The notes under the pieces were generated by a model. It searched no databases. It worked only from the letters and a program-made list of their open reading frames with translations, and had not been told where the DNA came from. The position numbers were made by a program, and so were the translations under genes. From positions 558,001 to 622,000 of the forward strand of contig NZ_CP039247.1 in NCBI RefSeq assembly GCF_004795735.1: a stretch of DNA of 64,000 nucleotides. Direction: 5' to 3'. The stretch is from Corynebacterium endometrii. GTDB lineage: Bacteria; Actinomycetota; Actinomycetes; Mycobacteriales; Mycobacteriaceae. This document shows positions 25,028-33,935 of this stretch, piece by piece; position 1 is the first letter of the stretch; every line of letters starts with the position of its first letter.

Positions 25028-26362
25028 CTACACCAGGGCGTAAACGGCACCGGTAATGATAAAGCCAGTCACGGAGAAGATGGTGGACAAAGTCGTCCAG
25101 TACATAATGCCCTGCTTGACGGACAAGCCCAGATACTTGGTGACAATCCAGAATCCGGAGTCATTGATGTGAGACAAGCCCAGGGCGCCGAAGCCGACTG
25201 CGAGCATGACCATGGTCAACTCGATGGAGGACAGTCCAGCTGCGGCCGCAGGGGTTGCTAGCAGTCCCGCGGTGGTGAGCATTGCCACGGTGGCCGAACC
25301 CTGGGCGGCGCGCAGCGCGAGGGCTAGCAGATACGCGGTCACGAAGATGGACAGGCCAGCCTCCGTCAAAGTGGTGGACAATTCATCGCCGATGCCGGAT
25401 TCCACCAGCACGTTGGCGAATCCCCCGCCTGCGCCGGTTACGAAGATAATCACGGCCACCGTTGGGAGCGCGGATTCTATGATTCCGGAGGACTTTTCTA
25501 AGGACCACTTCTGGTTCATGCCCAGGGCAAACCACGCAACAACCACGGCGATGAGAAGGGCTATCGGGGAGGCGCCAATGAAGCCGAGGAAGTCCTTGGC
25601 GGCCCCATCCTCCAGGACCATGGCGCCGGTAGTGCCACCCATGATCAAGATGATCGGCAGCAGGATAAGTCCCATCACCAGGTACGGACCGGGTGCTGAA
25701 GCATTGTCCTCCAGCGGGGTTGCCTCAGCGGGGGACTTGTCGCGCTTGACGCCGTCTACCTTGTAGAAACGAGCGACGAGGAATCCGATAGTTGCGGTCA
25801 CCGCGCCGATTGGCAGGCCGACGGTGAGCATCAGTCCAGGGTCTCCACCCATGAGTTCGGCCACGGATACCGGGCCCGGGTGCGGGGGCAGTGCGACGTG
25901 TACGACCATAAGGATGCCGGCAATAGGCAGGCCCAAGCGGAGTGGATTAATTCCTGCGACGGCGGCGAAGCCAAAGATCAAAGGGGCCAGGATGATGAAT
26001 CCCACGTCGAAGAAGACGGGGATTCCCAGGATAAACGCGGCGATACTCACCGCGGCCGCCACCTTGGCGCGGCCTAATTTGTCAGTAAAGTACTGCGCCA
26101 CGGATTGCGCGCCGCCAGATACTTCAATTAACCGGCCCAGCATCGCGCCAAGGCCAACGACCACGATGACGGAGCTCAGGGTATTGCCAATGCCATCCGT
26201 CACCGTAGAAACCGCTTCGGCAAGCGGGATTCCGGAAATTATGGCCGTGGCTACGGACACCATGATGAGGGCGATGAAAGCAGGCACGCGGCCCCAAATA
26301 ACTAAGGCCAACAGCACGGCCACGGCCGCGATTGCTAGACCAATGAGAGCGAATCCGGTCAT
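25028..26362 (-). CDS. GntP-family gluconate/acid-sugar permease
   Basis: Encodes 444 aa, about 12 membrane helices, with GntP landmarks (LPPHPGPVSVAELMGGDPG; ALRAAQGSATVAMLTTAGL; LGLSHINDSGFWIVTKYLGLS). It is the last gene of an operon with a 3-hydroxyacid dehydrogenase (3-nt gap) and a DUF1537 kinase. In characterised DUF1537 clusters a GntP-type permease imports threonate, erythronate or a related acid, the likely substrate class here. Confidence 0.9.
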   Translation of the reverse strand: MTGFALIGLAIAAVAVLLALVIWGRVPAFIALIMVSVATAIISGIPLAEAVSTVTDGIGNTLSSVIVVVGLGAMLGRLIEVSGGAQSVAQYFTDKLGRAKVAAAVSIAAFILGIPVFFDVGFIILAPLIFGFAAVAGINPLRLGLPIAGILMVVHVALPPHPGPVSVAELMGGDPGLMLTVGLPIGAVTATIGFLVARFYKVDGVKRDKSPAEATPLEDNASAPGPYLVMGLILLPIILIMGGTTGAMVLEDGAAKDFLGFIGASPIALLIAVVVAWFALGMNQKWSLEKSSGIIESALPTVAVIIFVTGAGGGFANVLVESGIGDELSTTLTEAGLSIFVTAYLLALALRAAQGSATVAMLTTAGLLATPAAAAGLSSIELTMVMLAVGFGALGLSHINDSGFWIVTKYLGLSVKQGIMYWTTLSTIFSVTGFIITGAVYALV

Positions 26363-26365
26363 GGT

Positions 26366-27256
26366 TTAGGTCACCTTCTTTGGGTTAACTACACGAATAA
26401 TGGTTGAGTCATCCTCGGCGCCTTGGCCTAGCCCAAGGCCAGTCAGGTACTGATTCTGTGCGGCCGCAGCCACCGGCACGGGCAGGTTAGCGGCGCGAGC
26501 CGCCTCGGTGACTATGCCCATGTCCTTGACGAAGATATCGAGCCGGGAACGTACCTCCGGACCCCGCTCTGAGTAAGCTTCCAGCATGCGTGGGCCGCGA
26601 TCCCCCAACATGAATGACGCGGCTGCGCCAGACATCAGCGCATCCAGCGTGGCCTCCAGGTCAAGACCAAACGAGTCAGCCAAGGCCAAAGCCTCACCGG
26701 CCGCGGCGATGTGGACACCACACAGCAGCTGGTTGACGGTCTTCATCGCCTGCCCCTTGCCTGGCTCATCACCCACAATCACCAAATTGCCGGCCATATG
26801 CTCAAGCACGTCACGGCACGCATCCACGGCGGCGCCGGTCGCGCCGACCGTGACTAGTAGAGTTCCATCGCCGGCACGCGCGGGGCCACCGGAGACCGGC
26901 GCATCCACCAGGTGCAGGCCCGCGGCCTGAAGCTGGGCTGCAGCATCGGCCACCGCGGCGCCACCGACGGTCGAGGTCAGCAGAACCACGGAACCGGGCA
27001 GCATCCGGGAGGCGATACCCTGCTCGCCAAAGAGCACGTCCGCCAACTGTTCCTGGTTGCGCACGGCCAGCAGGACCACATCCGCACCGTTTGCGGCATC
27101 TGCGGCGGAGGAATAACACTCCACCCCTGCATCCTTAGCCAACGCCAGGCGCTCTTCTGAGATATCCACGCCACGCACGTTAAACGCCGAGGCTAAGTGG
27201 GTGGCCATGGGCAGGCCCATGGCGCCCAGTCCAACCACCGTAACGGTCTTAGTCAT
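26366..27256 (-). CDS. NAD-binding 3-hydroxyacid dehydrogenase, L-threonate dehydrogenase (LtnD) type
   Basis: Encodes 296 aa from ATG 27256 (AAGGAA upstream); the longer frame reaches into the kinase gene. Features of the beta-hydroxyacid dehydrogenase family: Rossmann GLGAMGLPMATHL, DAPVSGGPARAGDGTLLV, the catalytic-lysine helix GKGQAMKTVNQLL, and a C-terminal KDMGIVTEAAR segment. Paired with a DUF1537 kinase and GntP permease it would oxidise L-threonate or D-erythronate at C2. Which stereoisomer cannot be told. Confidence 0.85.
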   Translation of the reverse strand: MTKTVTVVGLGAMGLPMATHLASAFNVRGVDISEERLALAKDAGVECYSSAADAANGADVVLLAVRNQEQLADVLFGEQGIASRMLPGSVVLLTSTVGGAAVADAAAQLQAAGLHLVDAPVSGGPARAGDGTLLVTVGATGAAVDACRDVLEHMAGNLVIVGDEPGKGQAMKTVNQLLCGVHIAAAGEALALADSFGLDLEATLDALMSGAAASFMLGDRGPRMLEAYSERGPEVRSRLDIFVKDMGIVTEAARAANLPVPVAAAAQNQYLTGLGLGQGAEDDSTIIRVVNPKKVT

Positions 27257-28679
27257 TGTCCAGTTCCTTTCTGTAATTGTTTGCCGCTGCTTGTTCACAC
27301 ACCCCAACCACGTAGCTCAACGACGAATCGGAGCCCACATTGCCCGCAAAAACGATGTACGGGGTGCCCTGCGCGGGGCCGTCTTGGGCGGCCCAAAGAG
27401 AGATAATGCCGGGCTGCATGGGGCCAACAACGGTAGCCCTGCGCATCTCCAGGCCCTTCGATGCCACGTCCGAGGAAGTGATACCGCCCTTCGCAATTAC
27501 AAACGCCGGCGGAGCCTTATGCACCACGCCATTGACCACGCTCACCAACGCCTCCGACACGCGCCGGGCGATGGCCAAGGATTCATCTTTATCCTTGCCC
27601 TTGATGAGTTGGCGCGAGGTGTGGAAGACCACAGTGGAATGCTTCAGCGCCTCATCGACGCGTTCGGTGAGTTCATCCAGGTACCCTTCGCCGTGGTTAA
27701 GCACTGTTGCGGCGTCGAGCTCGATGACGGTGGCTTCACGCTCTTTGAGCAAAGCAGCAAGTTGGCGGGTGGTAGTGGGAACGTGGGAACCCACAACGAC
27801 CAAGCCTCCGCGGTCCGCAGCAGCCACTGGTATGTTCTCTGCGGTGAGGGGTGCGGCTAGCTCCTGGCCTATGAAGGCGCGCACGAAAGGCGGTCCAACC
27901 CGGTAGATAAAGTTCTTTCCGCTCTCAATTACCCCTAGCGCAACTGCTCTAAGGTCTTCTTCCGTCACAGCGTCGCAAGCGACGTACCGCCCGCCACTGA
28001 TGCCGCCGAGTAGTTCCGCCGCGCGTCCGTCGCGGATGGTGGTGAGATCCAGATGCGCAACCTCCGCGGCCGGGGTTTTACCGTGCGTCTTTTCTTCGAC
28101 CCAGTCGCATAGATTGGATGCGGAATATCCAAAGGTGGCATCTTGTGCGAATTCGCTGGCGCCCACTGGCTCAAAACCGGATTCTTCGCTTCCCGCGTAG
28201 TGAACGCCGCCAACAGTTACGCGTCCCGCGTCGCCGAATGCGGGGATAATGAGCACCCCGTCGATTGTGTGGCCTGCGGCGGTTTCTTCCTCAATAAGGG
28301 TTTGGGGTTCGAGCGGGAAATGGCCGCGGAGGGTGGAGTCCGAACGGGAGACAAAGCCTAGCTCGAGGCCTTGGGTCCGCGCGGCTACTCGTGCGTTGCG
28401 CGCCACTTCGCGGTTTATCCGCTCCGCCGCCTCCGGGCTAAGGGAGCGGGAATTGGTCATGACGTATATGGCAGGCGCGCCCTGACTGAATGCCCACTGG
28501 AAATCTGCTTCCTCCCAAGAGGTAATCACCGGTAGGCCGGTGACGGATTGCGTGCCCGTGGGGTCATCATCCAGCACCACGAGAACCGATCCACCCGCGT
28601 GTGCAGCACGGACGTCCTGCGCGCTAATCGCCCTGGCTGCGGGGTACCCCTTAAGTAATTCGGAGAGTGATTGCGACAC
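27249..28679 (-). CDS. DUF1537 four-carbon acid-sugar kinase
   Basis: Encodes 476 aa. DDDPTGTQSV near residue 38 is the N-terminal substrate-domain signature, SRSDSTLRGHFPLE a second conserved motif, and the C-terminal half contains the nucleotide-binding GGLVVVGSHVPTTTRQL and AKGGITSSDVASKGL. Family members phosphorylate oxidised threonate, erythronate or tetronates at C4. It overlaps the dehydrogenase start by 8 nt, so the two are coupled. First gene of the operon kinase-dehydrogenase-permease. Confidence 0.9.
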   Translation of the reverse strand: MSQSLSELLKGYPAARAISAQDVRAAHAGGSVLVVLDDDPTGTQSVTGLPVITSWEEADFQWAFSQGAPAIYVMTNSRSLSPEAAERINREVARNARVAARTQGLELGFVSRSDSTLRGHFPLEPQTLIEEETAAGHTIDGVLIIPAFGDAGRVTVGGVHYAGSEESGFEPVGASEFAQDATFGYSASNLCDWVEEKTHGKTPAAEVAHLDLTTIRDGRAAELLGGISGGRYVACDAVTEEDLRAVALGVIESGKNFIYRVGPPFVRAFIGQELAAPLTAENIPVAAADRGGLVVVGSHVPTTTRQLAALLKEREATVIELDAATVLNHGEGYLDELTERVDEALKHSTVVFHTSRQLIKGKDKDESLAIARRVSEALVSVVNGVVHKAPPAFVIAKGGITSSDVASKGLEMRRATVVGPMQPGIISLWAAQDGPAQGTPYIVFAGNVGSDSSLSYVVGVCEQAAANNYRKELDND

Positions 28680-28711
28680 TCTGCTCCTCCTTCGCCTTCA
28701 CTTCGAGCTTT

Positions 28712-28724
28712 GACCTCAGAGGTC
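28712..28724. promoter_or_regulatory. Palindrome GACCTCAGAGGTC upstream of the acid-sugar operon
   Basis: A perfect 6-bp dyad around one central base, 33 bp upstream of the DUF1537 start and 149 bp from the GntR/FCD gene. It is a candidate operator for that regulator, though it does not match the usual FadR-type core. Confidence 0.4.
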
Positions 28725-28872
28725 TCTAGGCACATGGTAGTGAACTGGGGCACAGGCCACAAGGGTGTGTAATCGGCCTAACTGTTTGCCCATGACCCGC
28801 GTTGTGCCGATAGGCCGGCGCCCCTAGTAAGGGACACAAGTGGCAGTTACGCTAAATGGCTTAGGCGGCTTT

Positions 28873-29568
28873 CTAGCTCTCGAGGAATTTCTCCACGTCA
28901 CCGCGGGTTTGCTTCATGTGCCTCAACATGGCCTTTTGAGCCGCCTCGGGGTCGCGGGAGGCTAGGGCGTCGAGGATAGCCCTATGGTGAATAAGGGCGC
29001 GCTCGCGGACCTCTGGAATCGATGAGGTGCCCAATCTGCTGGCCTCCAGCGGCCCGCCTAGGGAGCGGAGGACCGCGTGGGCAAAAGGGTTCCCGGTGGC
29101 CTGGAGGATTAGATCATGGAATTCCATGTCATAGCGTGCGGCCTCCGCTGCGTTATCAGCGTCGTGGGCCTCTTCATAGCGCTTAATGGCTTGGGTTAAA
29201 CGCTCCAAATCGAGTTCGGTGGCCTTCTGGGCCGCCAGGCCCGCGGATCCCACCTCGATCATGGTGCGAACTTCGGTGAGGTAGACGCCCACTTCCCTCG
29301 GCGAACGCTCCCTTGATACGGCCTTGACGATGGTGCCGGCATCCGTCCAGTTGGACATGGGCTGGACAAAGGTCCCCCGTCCGTGTTGGACCTTGAGAAC
29401 TCCGCGCTCCGAAAGCGAGCGCACGGCCTCGCGCATGGTGGGGCGGGAGACGTCAAGGTGTGCGGCTAATTCGGCCTCCGGGGGCAGGGAGGATTCGGCG
29501 GGGAAGACTCCGTCGCAGATTTCCTCAAGAAGGGATTCCACGCATTGGGATACTCGAGTGTTACTCAC
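28873..29568 (-). CDS. GntR-family regulator with FCD domain
   Basis: Encodes 231 aa. N-terminal winged helix (residues 5-75: LPPEAELAAHLDVSRPTMREAVRSL, VQHGRGTFV) and C-terminal FCD domain with the metal-ligand pattern DMEFHDLIL, HHRAILDAL and MLRHMKQT. FCD regulators usually respond to organic acids. It is immediately upstream of the acid-sugar operon and in the same orientation, so it probably controls it. No separate sugar-acid regulator is seen in this region. Confidence 0.88.
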   Translation of the reverse strand: MSNTRVSQCVESLLEEICDGVFPAESSLPPEAELAAHLDVSRPTMREAVRSLSERGVLKVQHGRGTFVQPMSNWTDAGTIVKAVSRERSPREVGVYLTEVRTMIEVGSAGLAAQKATELDLERLTQAIKRYEEAHDADNAAEAARYDMEFHDLILQATGNPFAHAVLRSLGGPLEASRLGTSSIPEVRERALIHHRAILDALASRDPEAAQKAMLRHMKQTRGDVEKFLES

Positions 29569-29766
29569 GCTTGCGCACCTCCGTGGTAGTTACGGGATTG
29601 CAACCGGCATCGAACCAGAATGTGCAGGCTCAGCGCGGCCATGGGGTCAATAGTACAGGCACGGGCTTACCTGAAACCCGCGAACTCCTTCCGTTTTCCC
29701 GTGACACCTGTGTACTTCTGTGACTGTTGGGTTATTGTTGGTTGAACCGCTAAGTCCACTGCCTAG

Positions 29767-30462
29767 ATGGGATTGACCGTGAAGAAGTTTGTTACGGCGC
29801 TAGCAGGCGCCTTGCTCATCGGAATGGGCGGCCTTACCGCACCGACCGCCGCGGCTCAGGGCCAGGTCATCAACATCCCGCTGCCGCACGGTTCCTCCGT
29901 GCGTGACTTTGTGGCGGTAACGGGGATCGGCAAGAACACGGTAAATCAGGGCGCCACTATCTACGGCGAGGATGGGCCAGGCCGCGTCATGCGATGCACC
30001 CTTGGCTACATTTCGCCGGGCAACACCTACGGCTACGCGGCAGCCCACTGCTTCACCCAGCGCGAGGGTTCGGTTGTATACGATTCTCGCTTCCGCCCAA
30101 TCGGACGAGTATCAAATATCTACACCGGCGGCGGCAGGGATTTCGCTCGCATTGCTTTCAATGACAACGTCTTTGGCCGCAACGTCATGACGGGCGATAA
30201 GACCTTGAGTTGGCGTAATGCCCGCGTGGGGGACCCCATCTGCTTCTACGGGCAAAGCAGCGGTGCGCCCAAGTGCTCCCGGGTCAGTAACGTGGCGCCG
30301 TATAAGGTCACAGCAAGCAGTCATTCCGCGGTTCGCGGGGATTCGGGCGGGCCGGCTTGGATTCCGGGCAAGGGATGGATCGGCGTAGTCTCCGCGGCAC
30401 AAATCATGTACGTGGGTAACGCGCCGGTCCGCCACGAAACGCTCATCGAGACCGTGCGTTAA
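29767..30462 (+). CDS. Secreted trypsin-like (S1) serine protease
   Basis: Encodes 231 aa. A signal peptide (VKKFVTALAGALLIGMGGLT, cleavage near AAAQG) is followed by a short chymotrypsin-fold protease. The triad is His94 (AAAHCF), Asp125 (GGGRDFARI) and Ser193 (RGDSGGPAW). Cys77-Cys95 and Cys149-Cys160 are the expected disulfides. Start is ATG 29767 or GTG 29779; the latter gives a cleaner signal peptide. It shares a TTAA stop overlap with the convergent aldehyde dehydrogenase gene. No pro-domain beyond about 30 residues is seen. Confidence 0.88.
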   Translation: MGLTVKKFVTALAGALLIGMGGLTAPTAAAQGQVINIPLPHGSSVRDFVAVTGIGKNTVNQGATIYGEDGPGRVMRCTLGYISPGNTYGYAAAHCFTQREGSVVYDSRFRPIGRVSNIYTGGGRDFARIAFNDNVFGRNVMTGDKTLSWRNARVGDPICFYGQSSGAPKCSRVSNVAPYKVTASSHSAVRGDSGGPAWIPGKGWIGVVSAAQIMYVGNAPVRHETLIETVR

Positions 30463-31835
30463 CCGGCCACGTAGTAGAGCTGCTTATTGCAGAATTCCTC
30501 CATCGCAAGATGCCCTAATTCGCGACCGTATCCCGAACGTTTAATGCCGCCGAATGGCAGGTCGGCCGTCTCGGCCGACGCCGCGTTCGCGTGCGTCATG
30601 CCCGATTCAATCAACAAGGCCAGGCGTTCCGCGCGGCCTTCTTGCTCGGAGTGGACCGACCCACCCAGGCCGAACAGGTTGTCATTGGCCAGCTCGATAG
30701 CTTCCTGTTCGCTAGAGACCTTGTAGACCACGGCGGTGGGACCAAAGAACTCCTCGTAGTACGATTCGCTTCCGCGCGGGATGCCAGTGATGACTGCGGG
30801 GGAGAAGTAAGCGGTGGAATCGTCAATTTCGCCGCCCACATGCACGGTGGCTCCAGCTTCCTTAGCCTTTGATACCTGCTCGTAGAGCCTTTCCGCAGCC
30901 GCGCGCGAAGACAGCGGCGAATACGTGTCTGAAGAAGGCTCCATTGGATTGCCGCGCTTGAGCGGCGCGGCGAGTTTCACCAGCTCGTCGACGAACTGGT
31001 CGTAGATATCCTCCATGACAATTATGCGCTTGTTGGAATTGCACGCCTGTCCGGTGTTTTCAATTCGCACGGCCCAAGCGTCCTTGGCGGCTTGAGCTAC
31101 ATCGGTGGAATCGAGAACAACATAAGGATCGTTGCCGCCGAGTTCCAAGACACATTTTTTCAGGTGCTTGCCGGCCTGAGCCGCAACGGCGGCGCCAGCC
31201 CGCTCGGAACCCGTGAGGGAGACCCCCTGGATGCGCCTATCGGCAATGATGGTGCTGACCTGGTCATGGCTGGCGTAGACATTGGCGTATACGCCCTTAG
31301 GCACACCGGCTTCCGCAAACAGTGCGGCGATGGCTGCCGAGGATCGTGGGCAGATCTCTGCATGCTTCAAAATGATGGTGTTGCCCAACACCAGGTTGGG
31401 GCCCGCGAATCGCGCCACCTGATAATACGGATAGTTCCACGGCATAATGCCAAGGAGTGGCCCCAGCGGGCGCTTGCGGATGACCGCCTTCCCCGGGGAT
31501 GCGTGGTTGAGTTCTTCATCCCTCGCCAATTCCGGCCCGTGGGTGGCGTAGTAATCGATAATCTCCGCGGAAAACTCCACCTCGCCGATGGATTCATCGA
31601 GCGGCTTGCCCATTTCCAGGGCGATTATCTCACCCAGCTCTTCCTTCTTCTCGCGGAAGAGGTCTGCGGCTTTGCTCATAATCCTAGCGCGCTCAGAAAT
31701 ATCGCGGTCCCGCCAATTACCGAACGCCTCATGCGCGGCGGCAATCGTCGCTTCAATGGCCTTATCAGTAGCGGTTTCGAAGGTCTCAATGACCTCGTTG
31801 TTCACTGGATTTTGGACACGGTAGGTCAAATTCAT
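30459..31835 (-). CDS. NAD(P)-dependent aldehyde dehydrogenase, succinate-semialdehyde type
   Basis: Encodes 458 aa from ATG 31835 (AAGG 9 nt upstream). Active-site Glu in VLELGGNDPYVVL and Cys in NTGQACNSNKRI; MPWNYPYYQVARFAGPNLVLGN binds the cofactor. It is closest to the SSADH group. It follows the HpcH/HpaI aldolase gene by 83 nt and could oxidise the aldehyde released by that aldolase. The stop codon overlaps that of the protease gene. Confidence 0.9.
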   Translation of the reverse strand: MNLTYRVQNPVNNEVIETFETATDKAIEATIAAAHEAFGNWRDRDISERARIMSKAADLFREKKEELGEIIALEMGKPLDESIGEVEFSAEIIDYYATHGPELARDEELNHASPGKAVIRKRPLGPLLGIMPWNYPYYQVARFAGPNLVLGNTIILKHAEICPRSSAAIAALFAEAGVPKGVYANVYASHDQVSTIIADRRIQGVSLTGSERAGAAVAAQAGKHLKKCVLELGGNDPYVVLDSTDVAQAAKDAWAVRIENTGQACNSNKRIIVMEDIYDQFVDELVKLAAPLKRGNPMEPSSDTYSPLSSRAAAERLYEQVSKAKEAGATVHVGGEIDDSTAYFSPAVITGIPRGSESYYEEFFGPTAVVYKVSSEQEAIELANDNLFGLGGSVHSEQEGRAERLALLIESGMTHANAASAETADLPFGGIKRSGYGRELGHLAMEEFCNKQLYYVAG

Positions 31836-31918
31836 GCGCACGCCTTACATGGTTCGGGGATACTTGTTTCCCCTTTGTACACGGCTTCGCAGATCGGCGC
31901 TGCACGCGGGCGCAACGC

Positions 31919-32728
31919 CTAATAACTTTGCGGGGTAGTAATTGGATTCTCCCCATAGATCTCGGCTGCAAGCCCGCGGATGGAGTTGGCGAGTAATTGC
32001 ACGTCAGCGCCCATGGCAACAAAAGCCGCGCCGGCGGCGATGTAATCCTCCGCCTGGTCCTTGGCAAAGGAATTGGCGCCCACAATGATGTCATTGGCGC
32101 GAGCTACGTCAAAGATGTGCTTCACCGCGGCCGCTACCTCAGGGTGGCGAGGCTGGTCCATATATCCCATGGACGCTGCCAGGTCAGCCGGCCCGACGAA
32201 AATTGCGTCAATCCCATCGACCTTGCAGATCTCTTCGAGGTTTTCCAGGCCTGCCGCGGATTCTATCTGGAGCGTGAGGGACACGGATTCCGAGGCAATC
32301 TCGGAGTAATTAGGGATGCCGCCAAACCTGCCGGCGCGGACCAAAATGGAACCCACTCCGCGGACGCCGCGCGGCGGATAGTGCATGGATGCCACGGCCT
32401 GTTCGGCCTCTTCGGCGCTGTCAATCATGGGAATCATGAGGTTTTGCGCGCCAAGGTCCAGGTAGCGCTTGATGAGGGAGACGTCATTTTTAGGCAAGCG
32501 GACTACCGGTGTGGCCGGATAGGCATCCGTAATGCGGACAAGCTCAAGAATGGTTTCGAGGGAATAGGCAGTGTGCTCGGCGTCAATGAGCAGCCAGTCG
32601 TAACCAGCGGACGCCGCGATCTCACACGCCACGGGTGACCCGGAATTAATCCAGAAACCGTATTGCGGGCGGTCTGCCTTGCGCAGGCGCTGGGCGAATG
32701 TTTCGGGGAGCTGCAGCGGTGCAGGCAT
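31919..32728 (-). CDS. HpcH/HpaI-family class II aldolase
   Basis: Encodes 269 aa. Landmarks: FWINSGSPVACEIAASAGYDWLLIDAEHT, MIPMIDSAEEAEQAV, and the metal ligands in LTLQIESAAGLEN and IDAIFVGPADLAASMG. The family splits 2-keto-3-deoxy sugar acids or 4-hydroxy-2-oxoheptanedioate into pyruvate and an aldehyde. With the adjacent aldehyde dehydrogenase it makes a two-step acid-sugar or aromatic-acid degradation unit. Exact substrate unclear. Confidence 0.88.
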   Translation of the reverse strand: MPAPLQLPETFAQRLRKADRPQYGFWINSGSPVACEIAASAGYDWLLIDAEHTAYSLETILELVRITDAYPATPVVRLPKNDVSLIKRYLDLGAQNLMIPMIDSAEEAEQAVASMHYPPRGVRGVGSILVRAGRFGGIPNYSEIASESVSLTLQIESAAGLENLEEICKVDGIDAIFVGPADLAASMGYMDQPRHPEVAAAVKHIFDVARANDIIVGANSFAKDQAEDYIAAGAAFVAMGADVQLLANSIRGLAAEIYGENPITTPQSY

Positions 32729-32817
32729 GGGGGCGGCCTTTCGTGTCAGTCGGGACTGAAAAGACTTAGTATCAACACTTTCGATTCTATGATGTAAATC
32801 TGCGGAGGAGGAGTGAG

Positions 32818-33710
32818 AATGATGTCACCTCCATAACCTTTTCTGCACTGCAAAGCGTGGTGCCGTTTATGGAGGTTTCGCTTCCGCTCCCGCACTTAAC
32901 CCTCAGTCAATTATTGGTATGGTTTCGTGATTAAAGCGGATGGTCCCGAAATTGTCACGCTTACGCTAGTGGGTGAGATAACCGTAGAGTCCGCAGATAC
33001 ACACTGCCCAAATAGGGTCACGAGCGGCACGCGGAGTTGCCTCCTAGTAATTTGCGATTCGCTGAATGCCTCGCAACGGTCCAGCGATTGGCCCAATGGG
33101 GAGGACTTGCGTGAATTCTCCTTGACTGAACCTGCGGTTAGTGCGCGTGTATTTCAATTACAATTTTCTCAGGGGGCGCCTGGGCACTTAACAGTGTTCG
33201 CTAGCGAGCGGGACCAACCGTTTCGATTTGATTGGTTCAGACGATATCCAACCGATTGCGTCAGGCCGCGCAGAATCGTACGAATCGGCTTTCATTCTGA
33301 ATCCGCACCCTGCCGTGATCTACACAGTGGCAGAATACGGGGCCAGTGAGATTGTTGTGACTAGGCCGATGCTTACACCACTATTTGCAGTGAGGCAGAA
33401 GAGGAAATTCGACCGTTGGAGGAGTCGCAGGATTCAACTAACCCTAAGGGCGAATCTAGGAACGCGGAGAGTGACGAGTCTCAACCTGTTCCGACGTCAG
33501 AACCTCGGGCTCACCTGATCTCCGGTAACGAAAAGTAACGCCCCCGCGCAACAGTCGCATCAACAGGCCTTTCCACAGCCCCGTAGCTTAGCGGTTACAG
33601 GATTCAGCACCGGTTTTCTCGCCACTGCTGGAATGGCCCTGCTAGGCGTGATTGCTGGTGGTGTCTACTATGCATGGCGTCGCAAGTCGGCTGGAATCAG
33701 TGTTGGTTAG
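32818..33710 (+). pseudogene. Decayed sortase-anchored surface protein
   Basis: A strong GGAGGAGGAG ribosome site precedes ATG 32818, but the frame stops after five codons. Protein-like sequence then continues in changing frames: VTLTLVGEITVES (frame of 32927), ILNPHPAVIYTVAEYGASE (frame of 33228), SEAEEEIRPLEESQDSTNPK (33389-33535) and finally LAVTG (33588-33602) with a hydrophobic helix, WRRK tail and stop at 33710. LAxTG-helix-basic tail is a sortase signal. Several frameshifts make it a pseudogene of an exported Ser/Glu-rich adhesin or pilin-like protein. Confidence 0.65.
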
Positions 33711-33728
33711 TCGGTAATGCTCACTACG

Positions 33729-33902
33729 GTGCACAGTCGTTGTTGTGCACTAGTTACGCCCGAAACAGCCACTGACCACATGATGGTCCAGGTGCAATGC
33801 TTCGGGCGTGGTCGTTTAATCTGTTGGTTGTTTCATCTGTGGGAGCCTTAACCAACGGTTGATAGATATCGCGGCCCATCCCGCCGGCAGACTTGCCGGC
33901 GG
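33729..33902. repeat. Three hairpins between the surface-protein remnant and the transporter
   Basis: GTGCACA/TGTGCAC (33729-33750); ACGCCCGAA (33756-33764) with TTCGGGCGT (33801-33809) enclosing an inner GACCA-CATGA-TGGTC hairpin; and CCGCCGGCA-GACT-TGCCGGCGG (33881-33902). The last is 34 nt past the transporter stop on the minus strand and may terminate it. The nested middle one has no obvious role. Confidence 0.55.
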
Positions 33903-33935
33903 CGAAATCAGGGCATTCGAACGATTGGGTTGCCT

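Noticed and set aside
33582..33655. tRNA-like 5' end (CCCCGTAGCTTAGCGGTTA)
   Set aside because: The D-arm does not close properly, no T-arm GGTTCGA follows, and the same bases encode the LAVTG sortase signal and membrane helix in frame.
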